DNA of 64,000 nt from Melampsora larici-populina 98AG31 (Eukaryota; Basidiomycota; Pucciniomycetes; Pucciniales; Melampsoraceae): NCBI RefSeq assembly GCF_000204055.1, contig NW_006768785.1, positions 407,958-471,957 on the forward strand. Direction: 5' to 3'. The notes beneath the pieces are model-generated. The model was not told where the DNA came from and ran no database searches. It worked only from the letters and a program-made list of their open reading frames with translations. Positions 22,227 through 34,175 of this stretch are shown piece after piece. The number at the start of each line of letters is the position of its first letter. Position 1 is the first letter of the stretch. Both the position numbers and the translations under genes were made by a program.

Positions 22227-25131
22227 ATGTCTTCTCCTGCTCCAGGCAGGCGGACCAACGCCTCTCTTCGTACTCGACGTCCTACAACTTACTATGACAA
22301 TGAAAAGGACTCAACTGGTGATCCCAACATACCTAGAAACCCTCAATACCCTCCTAACGCATCTGGGCGAGATGAGGACGAAGACGAATTTCCAAATCCA
22401 CCAGGAAGATCTACAAACCCAGCTTCAGGTCAATCAAAATCAAATCGTTCGGGATCACAAGTTCCTGATTCAACCAAACCTACTCGTAGTACACCCAGAC
22501 CTCGAGAGCAACCTCGCGGTCTGCCTGCCGGTCCAGGAGAGAAGAGTAAAGTGGGAGCGGCACTTCGAAGTAAACGGCAAAGTGTTTCCTATGGACCTCT
22601 AGCACCAGCCCGGACTGCCAATGCACCTCCAATGCCTTCGATGCCGAAAGTACCTGGCAAACATTTAGTGCAAGGCGATGTATCTCGAGCAGGCGGTGGT
22701 GGACCTGTAGGAAGGCGTAGGAACGAAGATGGTATCCGAACTGAATCTCGAAGAGTGAAGAGTGGTGCAGATATTGACTTGGAAACTCTCGGACATGATA
22801 AGTTTGATCCTGAGAAATGTGCGTCTGATTAAACTGAAATCATTAGCTAGATACTGACACTGTTCTTTGACTCAATTCCTCAGACTTAAAGGTCCATTTA
22901 TCGATCAGTGGTGGTTCAGATCCTCAACATCTCAAAGATTTCAAGGACCGTTTAAGATCAGCTCAAGTAGCTACCAATCAGGACTTGCAAGAAAACGTCT
23001 ACAAGTAAAACCCCTCTCATACTTGTTCGTAACCCGATACACTACTTGCTGACTAGGTTTTTCATATTTCTTGAATTTCTTATCAGAAATTACTCGGCCT
23101 TTGTAGCAATCAGTAAAGAGATTGCTACTCTTGAGAATGAGATGTTGGAACTCAAGACAGTTCTGGAAGAATTTAAAACTCTCCCGGGTGATTTAGATAT
23201 GGGTCTAGGATCCGAGGAATTCAATTTGAGTGGAGGAAGTCTGAGTGAGTGGTTAGATGGACGCATCGATCTTGTCCTTCTATGATACATGATTAATCTT
23301 TCGAAAATCCCTTTTCGTCCGCGCATACAGCAAGTGACATTCGGAAAAGGGCCGCTCGAAATTCAGTTGCGGACGTCAACGCTCTCTATCGAACTCAATT
23401 GGAGGCTCTATGGGAGAATGTTGAGGGCTCACAAAAGTTTTTGCCTGTCGTTCCTGGTCGACATCTTGTATCCGAAAGCAAGACCTTTGTAGAACTCAAT
23501 TCCATTACTTATAAACCTAAACACAACGTTCATCTCTTCCTGCTAAATGATACACTCTTGGTGGCTGTTCCTAAACGAACGGGCATGGGCAGTAGTAAGG
23601 TCAAGCTCGTGGCGGATAAGTGTTTCAATTTGGGCGAAATCTCGGTTACTGATCTTAAAGATGGCGGAGGTAGATATTCGTCAATTTGATCATACATAAT
23701 CACTGGTCAAATTTTTCTCCTTATATTGATATCTTTAATCTGTTTTCTTAGACTTGGATAACGCCGTTAAGATCACGAGGGCTCGAGAAACTGCCCTGTT
23801 TAAAACTGATAGATCAGAAGACAAAAGAGCACTACTGAGCTCATTCAAAAAAGGAGCTGAAGAGCTTGCTAGTCGAAAACGAAAACAAAGCATCATGGAA
23901 GCTGAGCAGCGCAGGGGGGTGAGCTAGCATTCTCATTGTTTTTTGAAATCTCATCCACACTGCTACCCGATCTAACTGGCAGTCGGATGTTTTGGGCAAT
24001 ATTTGAATTCAACAGGGTGGACGACAGCATGCTCTGGATGGCTATGGAGGTGGTGATCGACCTCCTTTACCTACCATGTACGAAGAAGGAGCATTTGAGA
24101 TCCCAAATTTACAAACCGTTCAACCGAGTAAGATCTTAGGATTTGGAAAGCATGATCCAAGTGGAAAAGATTTGAGTTGGATTGGTGATCTTTCAGATGA
24201 ATTATCTGTTTCAATTGCTTGTAGAGCTTATGATGAAGCAAGTGAATTAATTGAAAAATCTAAAACAATCTTGGTACAACTCAAATCTGTACCCAATTCA
24301 CCAATTTCACAACCCATCAATTCAGAATCAATTCAATATTCACTTTTAAAAGCTAAAATAGATGAAAAATCACAAGATTTAATGCAAAAACTTTTTGATG
24401 ATCTTCTTGATCCTACCATTAGGAAAACACAAGTCATCAAGATTTCAAATTTGATTACTAGATTGAGTATCAACCCAGCTAACCCCCTCGGATCTCCTAG
24501 TGCGGTAGCCAACATCGAGAAAGCTAAACGGAGCTTTCTATCAATGCGATCTGAATTAGTGAAAACCAGGAGTCGGATGATCAAGTTTGAGGGCGATATC
24601 GCACTATGGGTCTCTCAACTCGCTATGGTAATCTTTACCTTGATCAAAAATACGTGTGAATGGTACATGACTGCTTTCAGAGACAATCGGATGGCTTCAG
24701 GTAGGTCATCTTGACTTGAAGAATTTCATCTTGTTGACTAATCTGATGCTTATACTTCATTTCACACCTAGGCTTTGTTAGATGGGCAGCTGAACAAATT
24801 GAACTTTATGCATCAATCTTTAGACGTCAAGTATATGGTGTTGATCAAGATGTACAATCTATTCAAGATTGTATGTCAGTAACGAAAGCTCATGCAAGCA
24901 TGGTATGTGATTTTCTTTTGATATTTGTTAAACAAAAAGAAGTACAGCATCTGAATTTGAAATTTCACTTTTTTACAGCTAAAAGAAGTTGGATTAGATT
25001 TTGGATTTTTATTAGAATCACTTTTAAGTCCTGAAGCACATAGTAAACTCAAACCTAGAAGAAGATCAACTGATGATATACGAACTAAACCTGATCAAGG
25101 CTCTCGTAAGGAAAAAAATTTAGCAATTTGA
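22227..25131 (+). CDS. EXO84: Exocyst complex component Exo84
   Basis: Subunit of the octameric exocyst that tethers secretory vesicles to the plasma membrane. The ATG at 22227 opens a basic, Pro/Ser-rich N-terminus. Exons are 22227-22818, 22884-23004 and 23087-about 23247, then about 23330-23676, about 23753-23920, a middle exon from about 24014 to 24700 and two short last ones to the TGA at 25131. Family blocks appear in order: LKDFKDRLRSAQVATNQDLQ and YSAFVAISKEIATLENEMLEL (Vps51/Exo84 coiled region), VADVNALYRTQLEALW, then the PH-like domain with VPGRHLVSE, VHLFLLNDTLLVAVPKR and VKLVADKCFNL. A helical C-terminal cullin-repeat region follows (WIGDLSDELSVSIACRAYDEA, VRWAAEQIELYASIFRRQVYG). 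Length and order agree with fungal Exo84. Some middle splice sites are approximate. Confidence 0.93.
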
Positions 25132-25457
25132 TGAACAGTTCTCGGTTAACTTTGGATGATGTTTATCTACCGTATGATATATTGGTTGACTGTTTTATTG
25201 TGTATAAGATGTATTTATTTATATTGATAGGGACAATTGACCTTGTAATATGAGTGTCTCTGGATTTGAAAAACTTGAAGGCCAATATGTGAGCTTTATG
25301 ACATCAAGATCCATGTTGCTTCTCCCCAGAAGAATTCGTCTATGGACTAAGCCCATTTGGATTCCTGCGCCATTCCAGATTTTCAAACTCATTTTTTTAC
25401 ATCGACTTGAGAGGTTGTGATTCGGATCTGATGATGGCTGATTGTTGATAATCAGAC
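25132..25457. other. 3' flank of EXO84
   Basis: No gene; contains the presumptive 3' end of EXO84 and then AT-rich DNA up to a MITE. Confidence 0.5.
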
Positions 25458-25609
25458 CAGGAATGCAGGAGTGAGTATGAGTTTACTCAGTAAAGTGAGT
25501 ATTATTGAGTATACTGAGTATTTTTGCCTATTTTTGGCCCTGTAAACCCGTAAAAAGTGAGTATCAGTTGAGTATATACTCATACTCGGTACTCATTCCT
25601 GCATCCCTG
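25458..25609. mobile_element. 152-bp hAT-type MITE, copy B
   Basis: Nearly identical to the element at 14473-14624 and exactly the same length, with ends CAGGAATGCAGGAGTGAG and TTCCTGCATCCCTG. Its flanks (AATCAGAC and TCATCAGT) do not form a perfect 8-bp duplication. It sits at the edge of another inverted-repeat sequence. Confidence 0.85.
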
Positions 25610-25700
25610 TCATCAGTCTGATTATCAGACTGGGAACAATGGGGAACCGGGAGGTCCCTGACAGTGCTGACTGTCAGCTGACAGTAACCGCTGTCACATA
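25610..25700. repeat. Left arm of a distant inverted repeat
   Basis: TCATCAGTCTGAT followed by a CCCTGAC and TGCTGACTGTCAGC stretch is found in reverse complement at about 30365-30432, 4.7 kb away. The spacers between these blocks differ between the arms. The arms could be the ends of a larger element that encloses the unknown gene and the assembly gap. Confidence 0.5.
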
Positions 25701-25789
25701 CGTGAGCAATAGCAGCCCTGTGCAAACCTACTGACCAGCGCGGGCCGCTGGCCGCTGGCCAGTACAGCTGACACCATACACCACAGGAT

Positions 25790-26470
25790 TGATTCACCGT
25801 GGGTCGTTCGGTGAATTATTTTAAATAGGTGGTCCACGGTGTTCACTTGGGATCAGCCAAGTCGTTGATTCACCGCAGTCCTTGATGCGGTGAAGTCAAT
25901 GTAGGTGTCCCATGGGTTTCACATAGAGAACTTATGGCTGTTCACCATGATCGATTCATGAGTGTTCACCATGAGCAGTTTACGATGAAACACCGTGATC
26001 ACCTACATGAAACCACCGTGATCAAGTCATGATGATCACTCGGTGATTGTTCATATGAATTCACCCTAAGCGATTCATGAGAATCGTTCATGGATTCTTC
26101 AGGTATATCATGATTTTTTCACGGAAACCTACCGTAAAAAATCAAGATGAGTACACAGGAATTGCTCATGGATACTCATCGGTGATGATCTGCATGGCGG
26201 CTCATCATGAAAAATTCTCGGAAATCCAATGTGGAATTTAAGGAATTCTCACGATGACTCCTCAAACCAGCTTTCCGAAGATCTCTTGGAATTTTTCTGA
26301 AATAACACCATCATTTTCACAATTTCAGTAATATGGATAATGCGATATTCTTTTGACTGATAAAAATACAATATATTCATAGCATACAAAATAAGATGAT
26401 GAAATGAAGAAGACATGCTAGCTAAGATGTACAAGTGCTTCAAATATTCTATATATCATGTTTACTTTTG
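25790..26470. repeat. Region of recurring TTCACCGTGATC / TCATGAT motifs
   Basis: Between about 25790 and 26210, variants of TTCACC(A/G)TGATC and TTCATGAGTGTTCACC recur roughly every 20-40 bp in both orientations. Such motif clusters are common near transposon ends, but no element boundary could be fixed. No gene is seen here. Confidence 0.45.
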
Positions 26471-26491
26471 ATTTTGTGATATGAGCTTGAT

Positions 26492-27583
26492 TTATTCACC
26501 GAGGATTTGAATGACTTCAGCGCGGGTGGGAGGGGCAAAATTCTCATTGGTGGGATAGTCGGCATACTTTGTTTTTCCAGTAAAGAGGGTTGCATCACGA
26601 CGGAGTAACTCTTTAAAGAAACTGCGAGTTGTATGGGCATCAATATGCTGATACCTTTGAATGTAGAAAGATTGGCTGTGCTTACGCAGTCTCATATTTG
26701 ACATTCTTTTGCGCTTTATTCTCATCTCTGATCTCCTTCAAGATGCGATCAATGTGGAACCATTGTGACTGCTTGGCTGGGTGTGAAAGTTTGTATGAAT
26801 TTAAAGTTTGCATTCGCTGGAAAGATGGTATTGAAGAGTCGGTTTCTAATCTTGTATCTTTGGATGATTAACAAACCCAATTACTTACAAGCAATATGAT
26901 TCGGATCTTGATTTCAGGTTTGAGAACCTTCCCTATCTCTAGTTCGGTTGAAGCTTTTGATTTCTCAACACAGTAGTTATGTACCTGATTCAAAGACAGA
27001 GTCAGAGTGAATGAAAACGTCATGAAACAGAAATCCAAGTACCTTGAGGTGTATTGTGTTAATCTCAGGAACTGGGATTGTGGGTGCAACATTAACCCTT
27101 GGTAGCACACCAATCATGAGCTAAAAACAGCATACAAGAAAGACATTTTTAGTGGCGATTTAATTCACTTGAAGAGAAGAAGATGATCCTATTCACTTCA
27201 CATACCTTGATTCGTAATTCAGCCTTTGCATTTTTCATTGCATGGTTTCGCATGTGTGTCTTCACAGTTGAGGTAACACCCGAGCCACTTGTAGTTCCAA
27301 ATCCTTCTGGGAAGTGGGAACGCTTAAAAGAATCGGTTTGTGCCATGATCGCCTCCTACATAGAACATAATCATGATCAGACTTAGATGGATTAAGGAAT
27401 TGAGGAGGTGAAGAAAAATGATAAGAGTAAAGCTTCACCCAGATGAGTCGGTCAAAAGAATCTTCAATGGGATCTGCATTCACTGAATCACTGTATGATG
27501 TGATTTTTGCACTGAGAAGGGTCTCTCAAGTGATTGCGTTGAGCCAATCCTATAACAAAAAAGGATTAGATAATGACATATTA
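26492..27583 (-). pseudogene. Decayed multi-exon gene of unknown family, truncated by the gap
   Basis: I read at least six short exons on the minus strand joined by plausible introns: one adjoining the gap at about 27573, then 27346 and its 5' extension, 27118-27043, 26985-26890, about 26850-26690 and about 26660-26492. Readable blocks include FKRSHFPEGFGTTSGSG, KTHMRNHAMKNAKAELRIK, VHNYCVEKSKASTELEIGK, WFHIDRILKEIRDENKAQ and, at the end, YADYPTNENFAPPTRAEVIQ. I do not recognise the family. Close to the gap an in-frame TGA follows DWLNAIT, so the copy is probably broken, though a missed exon boundary could also explain it. It lies between the two arms of the 25.6/30.4-kb inverted repeat. Confidence 0.45.
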
Positions 27584-28298
27584 NNNNNNNNNNNNNNNNN
27601 NNNNNNNNNNNNNNNNNNNNNNNNNNNNNNNNNNNNNNNNNNNNNNNNNNNNNNNNNNNNNNNNNNNNNNNNNNNNNNNNNNNNNNNNNNNNNNNNNNNN
27701 NNNNNNNNNNNNNNNNNNNNNNNNNNNNNNNNNNNNNNNNNNNNNNNNNNNNNNNNNNNNNNNNNNNNNNNNNNNNNNNNNNNNNNNNNNNNNNNNNNNN
27801 NNNNNNNNNNNNNNNNNNNNNNNNNNNNNNNNNNNNNNNNNNNNNNNNNNNNNNNNNNNNNNNNNNNNNNNNNNNNNNNNNNNNNNNNNNNNNNNNNNNN
27901 NNNNNNNNNNNNNNNNNNNNNNNNNNNNNNNNNNNNNNNNNNNNNNNNNNNNNNNNNNNNNNNNNNNNNNNNNNNNNNNNNNNNNNNNNNNNNNNNNNNN
28001 NNNNNNNNNNNNNNNNNNNNNNNNNNNNNNNNNNNNNNNNNNNNNNNNNNNNNNNNNNNNNNNNNNNNNNNNNNNNNNNNNNNNNNNNNNNNNNNNNNNN
28101 NNNNNNNNNNNNNNNNNNNNNNNNNNNNNNNNNNNNNNNNNNNNNNNNNNNNNNNNNNNNNNNNNNNNNNNNNNNNNNNNNNNNNNNNNNNNNNNNNNNN
28201 NNNNNNNNNNNNNNNNNNNNNNNNNNNNNNNNNNNNNNNNNNNNNNNNNNNNNNNNNNNNNNNNNNNNNNNNNNNNNNNNNNNNNNNNNNNNNNNNNN
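27584..28298. other. Assembly gap (715 N)
   Basis: Every base is N, so frames running through it carry no information. Confidence 1.
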
Positions 28299-28470
28299 TG
28301 AAAGTGAAAGATTCGCGAGGATACATCAAAGGTGCACAGATCACGCACACACGTGACCATGAATCGCCACCAATGGCTCACCTCGCAAGAGTCCAACTTT
28401 ATCAACTCAACCAAGCTCCAAATGAAATACATCGACGAACACCACAGGACCGCCGTATTTTGGGAATGTA
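28299..28470 (+). pseudogene. Possible 3' fragment of an ORF entering from the gap
   Basis: An open frame leaves the gap and stops at 28470; it includes DSRGYIKGAQITHTRDHE and PNEIHRRTPQDRRILGM. It is hydrophilic and basic at the end. No family is recognised, and whether it is coding cannot be judged without the missing sequence. Confidence 0.25.
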
Positions 28471-28628
28471 ACGGGAAATGAATGTCGGAAATAGAATGTC
28501 CAAATTTAATGGTACATATTATCAGTGGCGTACCCATTCGACATTCACAGATACATGTATCAAACAGTGGCTATATTTCTTGGCGTGAAGGGTTGTAAAG
28601 AGGCATGTATACACTCTTGAACTGTTTA

Positions 28629-29444
28629 CACTACAAGAAGGATAATATTTTCTACACAGAAAAGAAAGGTCTTGACATAGAAAGATATTGAGATTGCAGG
28701 AGGAGAGAAAAAAATACAATAAAATATACACCTTGTTGCCTGCTATCAGAGCTTTAATCCGATTATTTTTTGGTATTTTTAGAGCCTCTTTTGATGAATG
28801 TACTAACAATAAACCTTCATTTTCATCAAATTACAACCTGTAACAAAGGCTGAAATTTGGCTCATGAGGATCAAATGGACATTCTTATTTCTGAGAAAAC
28901 TCATAACTTTTTTAATTCCGGTCCAAAGGACTTGATCATTCACTCATTAGAAAGCTGAATGCATTCTGGACATACTTTGTTACGGACTAAGAGATCTGGC
29001 TGTTGAGTGAAAGAAGTTATAGAAGTTTGAAACAATTTACACATATGTCTTCATAACACCTTTACCAGACTAGCTACACATTTCTACTCTCAACAAAAGC
29101 TCCGGAGCAGATGTTCAGCTTTCTAATGATCTCAAAATCGAGGTTTTTCATGCCCAAATGCAAAAGTTATGTGGTTTCTTAGAAATCTAAATGTCCATTT
29201 GGTCTTCATGAGCCAAATCTCAGCATTTGTTACAGGTTGTAATTTGAGGAAATTGAAAGTTTGTTGTTAGTACATTCATCAAAAGAGACTCTAAAAAAAC
29301 CAAAAAATAATTGGATCAAAGCTCTGAGAGCAGGCTACAAGGTGCATATTTTTTTGTATTTTTTGCTCTCCTCCTGAGATCTCAATATTTTTCTATGTCT
29401 AGACTTTTCTTTTCCGTGCAGAAAATATTATCTTTCTTGTAGTG
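28629..29444. mobile_element. 816-bp foldback element with CACTA ends
   Basis: It begins CACTACAAGAAGGATAATAT and ends with the inverse ...ATTATCTTTCTTGTAGTG. Nearly the whole element consists of two arms of about 330 bp in inverted orientation, separated by about 150 bp. The CACTACAAGAA terminus is that of EnSpm/CACTA transposons. No transposase is encoded. The flanking triplets (TTA and TGT) do not match, so the expected 3-bp duplication is not confirmed. Confidence 0.75.
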
Positions 29445-30364
29445 TGTGTATCCGACAGTTTGGCAGATGGAGGCGTGTGACACGCAGGGATATTCAAATA
29501 CATGTGAAATGCCCCTGTACATCGTGTGAAATGACCAGCGGCTGGCCAATTTCGCTGGCCGGCCAGAAGGGTCGCACAAGGCTTCGGTTTCTCTGTCACA
29601 TACCTTTTGCAGACCTTTAAACCCCGTGAAATCATCTAAAACTTTCACACCCTCTTTTCTTACGCGTCACACCCCCGTCACATGTTTTCTGACATCCCCA
29701 TATGTACCTCACCAGATCATTTATAAAGATACAACATCAAGCTCATTTGCTTGGTTGTGACCAACCAGAGAGGGATATTTCTCTTTTCTCGTGGCTTATT
29801 AAAAGATTGATGGGTTTGTCTGCACTTTTACTTGAGACACTCGAGCTCACAGAGTGATGATACTATATACATAGATAAGCAAACCCAGAACAATTGAATT
29901 GGGAGCACTCTTGGGAGCGCGATAAGATAATCATTGATCACTTTTATTGTCTTGATTATTTGAAGATTTTGTTGGAAATAGTTGAGCAAAGTGCTTATAG
30001 GTCAAGAGGTGTCCAAAAGTGTTGATCTAACTGGCAAAGTCAGTTGAGTGAGGTTAACTTGACACATAAAGAAAGATCAATGAGTTGAATCGATTGTTTC
30101 TCAGCTTACCTTTAAAGTTCATTTTATATTGTCAACATTAATCTGCTGGATCCATTTCTTGGGAAGTACCTTGAGCTGAAACCACCGTCATCTCAGTGGC
30201 GAGTGTGGTGAACCGTATGACATTGGCGGGGGTATGGTGAATTGGGGGAGTTGATTTCACCACCCTGTCCTGAGTCTGTCTCGTAGATGGCAAAAGGTGG
30301 CGACAGGTGAATGAGGCAGTTGTGTAGGTTGTATAAAGCCATTTATCTTATGGGTTTATACTGT
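29445..30364. other. Non-coding interval
   Basis: Short frames only; the pair of overlapping minus-strand frames at 29400-29650 shows no family features. Confidence 0.45.
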
Positions 30365-30432
30365 GCTGACAGTCAGCATGTGTCAGCAGGTGCTGACAGT
30401 CAGGGCCCTCCCAAGGGCCGCAATCTCTGATC
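30365..30432. repeat. Right arm of a distant inverted repeat
   Basis: The reverse complement of this stretch shares TCATCAGTCTGAT, CCCTGACTGTCAGC-like and GCTGAC-rich blocks with 25610-25700. See that entry. Confidence 0.5.
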
Positions 30433-30953
30433 AGACTGATGAGCTGGGCCCCAATCACCCCAATATCCCCAATCACGATTCACCAGTTCCACATGGCCGG
30501 TGTGTCATGTGCGGCTCGAAGATACCGTACCCAAACTCATGACGGGTCGGATGACCCGGTCCGGGTACTGGTGTAAATGTTGATGTCTGAAATGATGAGC
30601 CCTAACCTCAGGTAGTTTCTGACCCCGACCCTCCACGCCTCCAGCTGTGTTTGGTTTGTTGACGATGACGGTGTAAGGTAAAGTTTAAAGCTTCGATCTC
30701 AAACCCCAAACATTCTATACAATCCACAAATCATATCAAGTCTCTTTATCACTCCTCTTGACTATCAAACTGCTATCAGGTACTACAACTTTTGATTTAA
30801 CTGTTCTCCCCTATCACAATCTCATGAACCTCACCCCTGAGTTCACCGAGTCATCGATTGATTTTTTAATCTGATTCTCTTTCCCTACCAGTTCTTTAGA
30901 ATTAAGTCATTTTGCTTTCAAGTCAACTCTGAAGATACCGACCCGCGCACATC
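30433..30953. other. Upstream region of SAR1
   Basis: No gene; presumptive promoter and leader of the SAR1 gene. Confidence 0.5.
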
Positions 30954-32328
30954 ATGTTCATGTCAGTCTTCAAAATTTCAATCATCATTGATCGATAATT
31001 CTTCACTGAACGGGCTGATCCTGATATTTATTATACAAAACATCTTTCAAACTTTGTGCAGATTGAATTGGTACGCTTACAAGACATTGGGCTTGATGAC
31101 ATTGGTTTTAACTTCATTTGCTAACTTGGGGGGAACCCATTGACTCGTCTCTTTTTACAACGTTTTCAAAGGTTTTGGGATGTATTAGCCCAATTCGGTG
31201 TGTAATTTTGTCCCTCTGACGTCACCTTGCTCAAACTATGACTGATCGACCGGTATCCTGGTGCTGACATTATTAGGCTTGGTAAACAAGAACGCCAAAA
31301 TTCTTTTGTAGGTGCCCATTGACTTCTTATCTAAGTGCGATCGAGCTTCGAATCTCATAGGTATCTTACTTTTACAGCCTCGGTCTAGACAATGCCGGAA
31401 AGACGGTACCAACCTTCTTCATTGCAAACCCTCATTGATAGCTACTGCATCCACACTTTTCCACTGACTGTCTTTATCATCCGCCAATTTCGTTCAAAAG
31501 ACCCTACTTCACATGCTGAAAAACGATAGACTGGCGACCCTTCAGCCCACTCTGCATCCGAGTTGGTCTCCCTCTCTGGCTCTCGTTTTGTGTATCGTTA
31601 ATTGCAGACCGAAGAAGCATGGAAGGAAGGAATGCTGACCAACAAACATTCAATCATCCAGCTTCTGAGGAACTCGCAATCGGAAACGTCAAATTTACAA
31701 CTTATGATTTAGGAGGCCATTCTCAGGCTCGACGACTCTGGAAGGAATATTTCCCAGAAGTTGACGGAATTGTCTTTTTGGTAGATTCACAGGACGTTGA
31801 GAGGTTTCCTGAGTCAAAAGGCGAATTGGACGCTTTGCTTAGCATTGAAGTCAGTTACAGTCTTGAACCGATATGTTTACTTTGCCTTGTTTCTATGGCG
31901 TATGTTTTCAACGTACTCATGCGGCTCCGTGTTGGTTCATTGTGCCTCTTACAGGAACTGTCAAAGGTTCCATTCTTGATTCTCGGTAACAAGATTGACG
32001 CCCCAGGGGCCGTCAGTGAAGAAGAGCTTCGTCACGGACTAGGATTGTACCAAACTACAGGAAAGGTACATCACACATTACTGCTTGATTCATTCTTGTA
32101 TGCGCTATCTAAATTTGGACAAATTACTCATCATCGATATCAAATTTATTGTTCTAGGGGAAAGTACCGCTATCAGACATCCGCCCCATCGAGATCTTCA
32201 TGTGCTCTATCGTCATGCGACAAGGATACGGTGATGGTAAGCTCAGCTTTGCTTATAAGCGATTATCAGATTTGAGTACTGACAAAATCTCTTTTGAAGG
32301 TTTCCGATGGCTGGCACAGTACATTTGA
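30954..32328 (+). CDS. SAR1: COPII small GTPase Sar1
   Basis: GTPase that starts COPII coat assembly at ER exit sites. Ten exons join in phase: 30954-30961, 31062-31070, 31172-31197, 31277-31307, 31378-31405, 31501-31561, 31662-31849, 31955-32065, 32158-32236, 32300-32328. They total 570 nt, giving 189 residues, the family length. The protein opens [15 protein letters not shown], the amphipathic membrane-inserting helix typical of Sar1. It has G1 GLDNAGKT, the switch region [20 protein letters not shown]3 DLGGH, G4 NKID and the Sar1-specific end RWLAQYI. One exon is only 9 nt (ATTGAATTG); without it the N-terminal helix would lose three residues. The conserved HQQAR after DLGG is HSQAR here. 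Nothing suggests inactivation. Confidence 0.97.
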
Positions 32329-34175
32329 ATAACAATAGGTTGGCGCTACGATATTTTCATGTCTTTTTCCTTTTTTATTTGTAATTTGGCAAAACTTCGT
32401 GAACATCAGAGGTGTTTTGAGCAAATGAGTGATTGAGCGAGAGTGTAGGACATGGTGAAGGAACTGCACACCTTACTATCCTCATACGAGTTCAAACTTA
32501 GAGGAGTTTTTTGATGAACATACAATTTTCAACACTTTCATATCTTTCGTGCTGCATAATGCTCGCTAGTATTTACTCTACTCTTGCTCTGCTGTAGAGA
32601 TCCTTGATACGGTTTTCAAAAGTATGACAGTACTGGATAAGTCATGCCTAAAAGACAAGCTGGCTGATATTTGGATAAATTCATGCCACAAGCCTGCTGC
32701 ACATTCTGTTCTTGGACCCAGTGTGTGGTTCAGTCATTGTATGTACTTCTGAAAGGATGACACACAATGTATGGTTGTGTAGACTCTGGTCTAATTTGGA
32801 TTTTTTGGACCTCAGCTTGATCTGGATGAACTCCGCAATTCTGTAAGGAAGCAAGAGTCTTAACAGAAGGTTGTTTGAAAACTGGCAGCGCTCCACACCA
32901 GATAGTGTTGGAGTGGGTTGAAACATGAAACTGAAAAGATGGGTTATGTGGAGCACCTTGATGATGGAATGAGGAAACTGGTGGAGATAAAAGTCCAAAT
33001 AAGTAGTGATGAGTTCAAAAAAATGACTAACAGATGCAATTGGGGTAAATTTGTGAGCACCAACAAGATGGAGCAGTCTTGGAAGCTGTTAATCACATTG
33101 AAGCTCACCTTGGAGATAAGTGTGATGAAGGAGCAAGGATTTTAGAATTAGTTGGCAAGTTTTTCACACAAAACTGTCTTTCATTTCTCTGGACAATGTG
33201 TGTCAAGGCTTTAGATTTGACTAGATGGACATGAATGTAAAAATATGGTTATATATGTGTCAAGATAGAGTATTGGCCTTGAAGGTGGAACCTTTTAAAC
33301 ACATCAGAAGTCCAGTTCAACAAACCATCCTAGTGATGTGGGTATCTACGTGATGTGGTAGGTTTTGGAATGGTTGACCCTTGGTGATAAATTGTGCTGA
33401 AAACAAAAACCAGAAGAGTCTTTGATCTAGGACCAAATTAAGATCAAGGGAGTAGTTAAAGAGTGCCGCTATACAGGTGGTTTCAAGGGAAAAAGATAGC
33501 CTGACGTTCTATTTCAAAGTCATTCATTTTGCAATTGGAAGCAGGAAGTTCTTCCCTCATGTCTTATTACTACAACATTTCATTTTGTAGACAAGATTGC
33601 TCAGATCATGTGCTTTGTATTTTAGCACAAGGAAGCTTGTCTAAATCAATTTGCTCTCTGCAAGGCACATCAAGGTTGAGAGTGAGCTGAGAAACATGGT
33701 GAAACAGCTGGTTTATGTTAGCTCCACCTAAAAAGTTGTGGTAGACCATAGATGGAGAACATTGCAATGGATGGTACCATCTAAAGACCAAGGAATGAAC
33801 CAAGGATTCATGTTTCTGACAAATTTATAGACACTTGAAAGATCATCAAGGAGCTTATGGACTTGGGAATATACAGAAGTGATGGAAACTTAACAGTTCA
33901 AGTTAAAAGTCCTCAAGGTGACATGGGTCCGATTCTAATATATTCCTTCTGCCACATGATACATAATTACAAACGCTGGACACTTTGAGGGAAATCTATT
34001 GGTAAGCTTCTGAAACCATATTTACACGAGTTTTTTCGTGGATTACGCATCATTCCAGCAGATAATCGGCCTTGTAGAGCAGTACAGAGCTTGATCGACT
34101 CAGGCAGAGGATTACTAGAGTCCTACACGCCTCCAAGAGCAAGGCTAGAAAGATTATGTAAAAGTTATACTCTAG
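32329..34175. other. 1.8-kb interval without a recognisable gene
   Basis: Contains the SAR1 3' end and then AT-rich DNA. Frames up to about 105 codons occur on both strands (for example 32681-32998), but none shows a domain, splice partners or biased composition that supports a gene. It may be old transposon debris. Confidence 0.45.

Noticed and set aside
27443..28537. Long frames on both strands spanning the N run
   Set aside because: More than two thirds of each is unknown sequence, so the open frame is an artefact of N translation.
29382..29648. Two overlapping minus-strand frames of about 80 codons
   Set aside because: They run into the arm of the CACTA-ended foldback element and show no recognisable protein.
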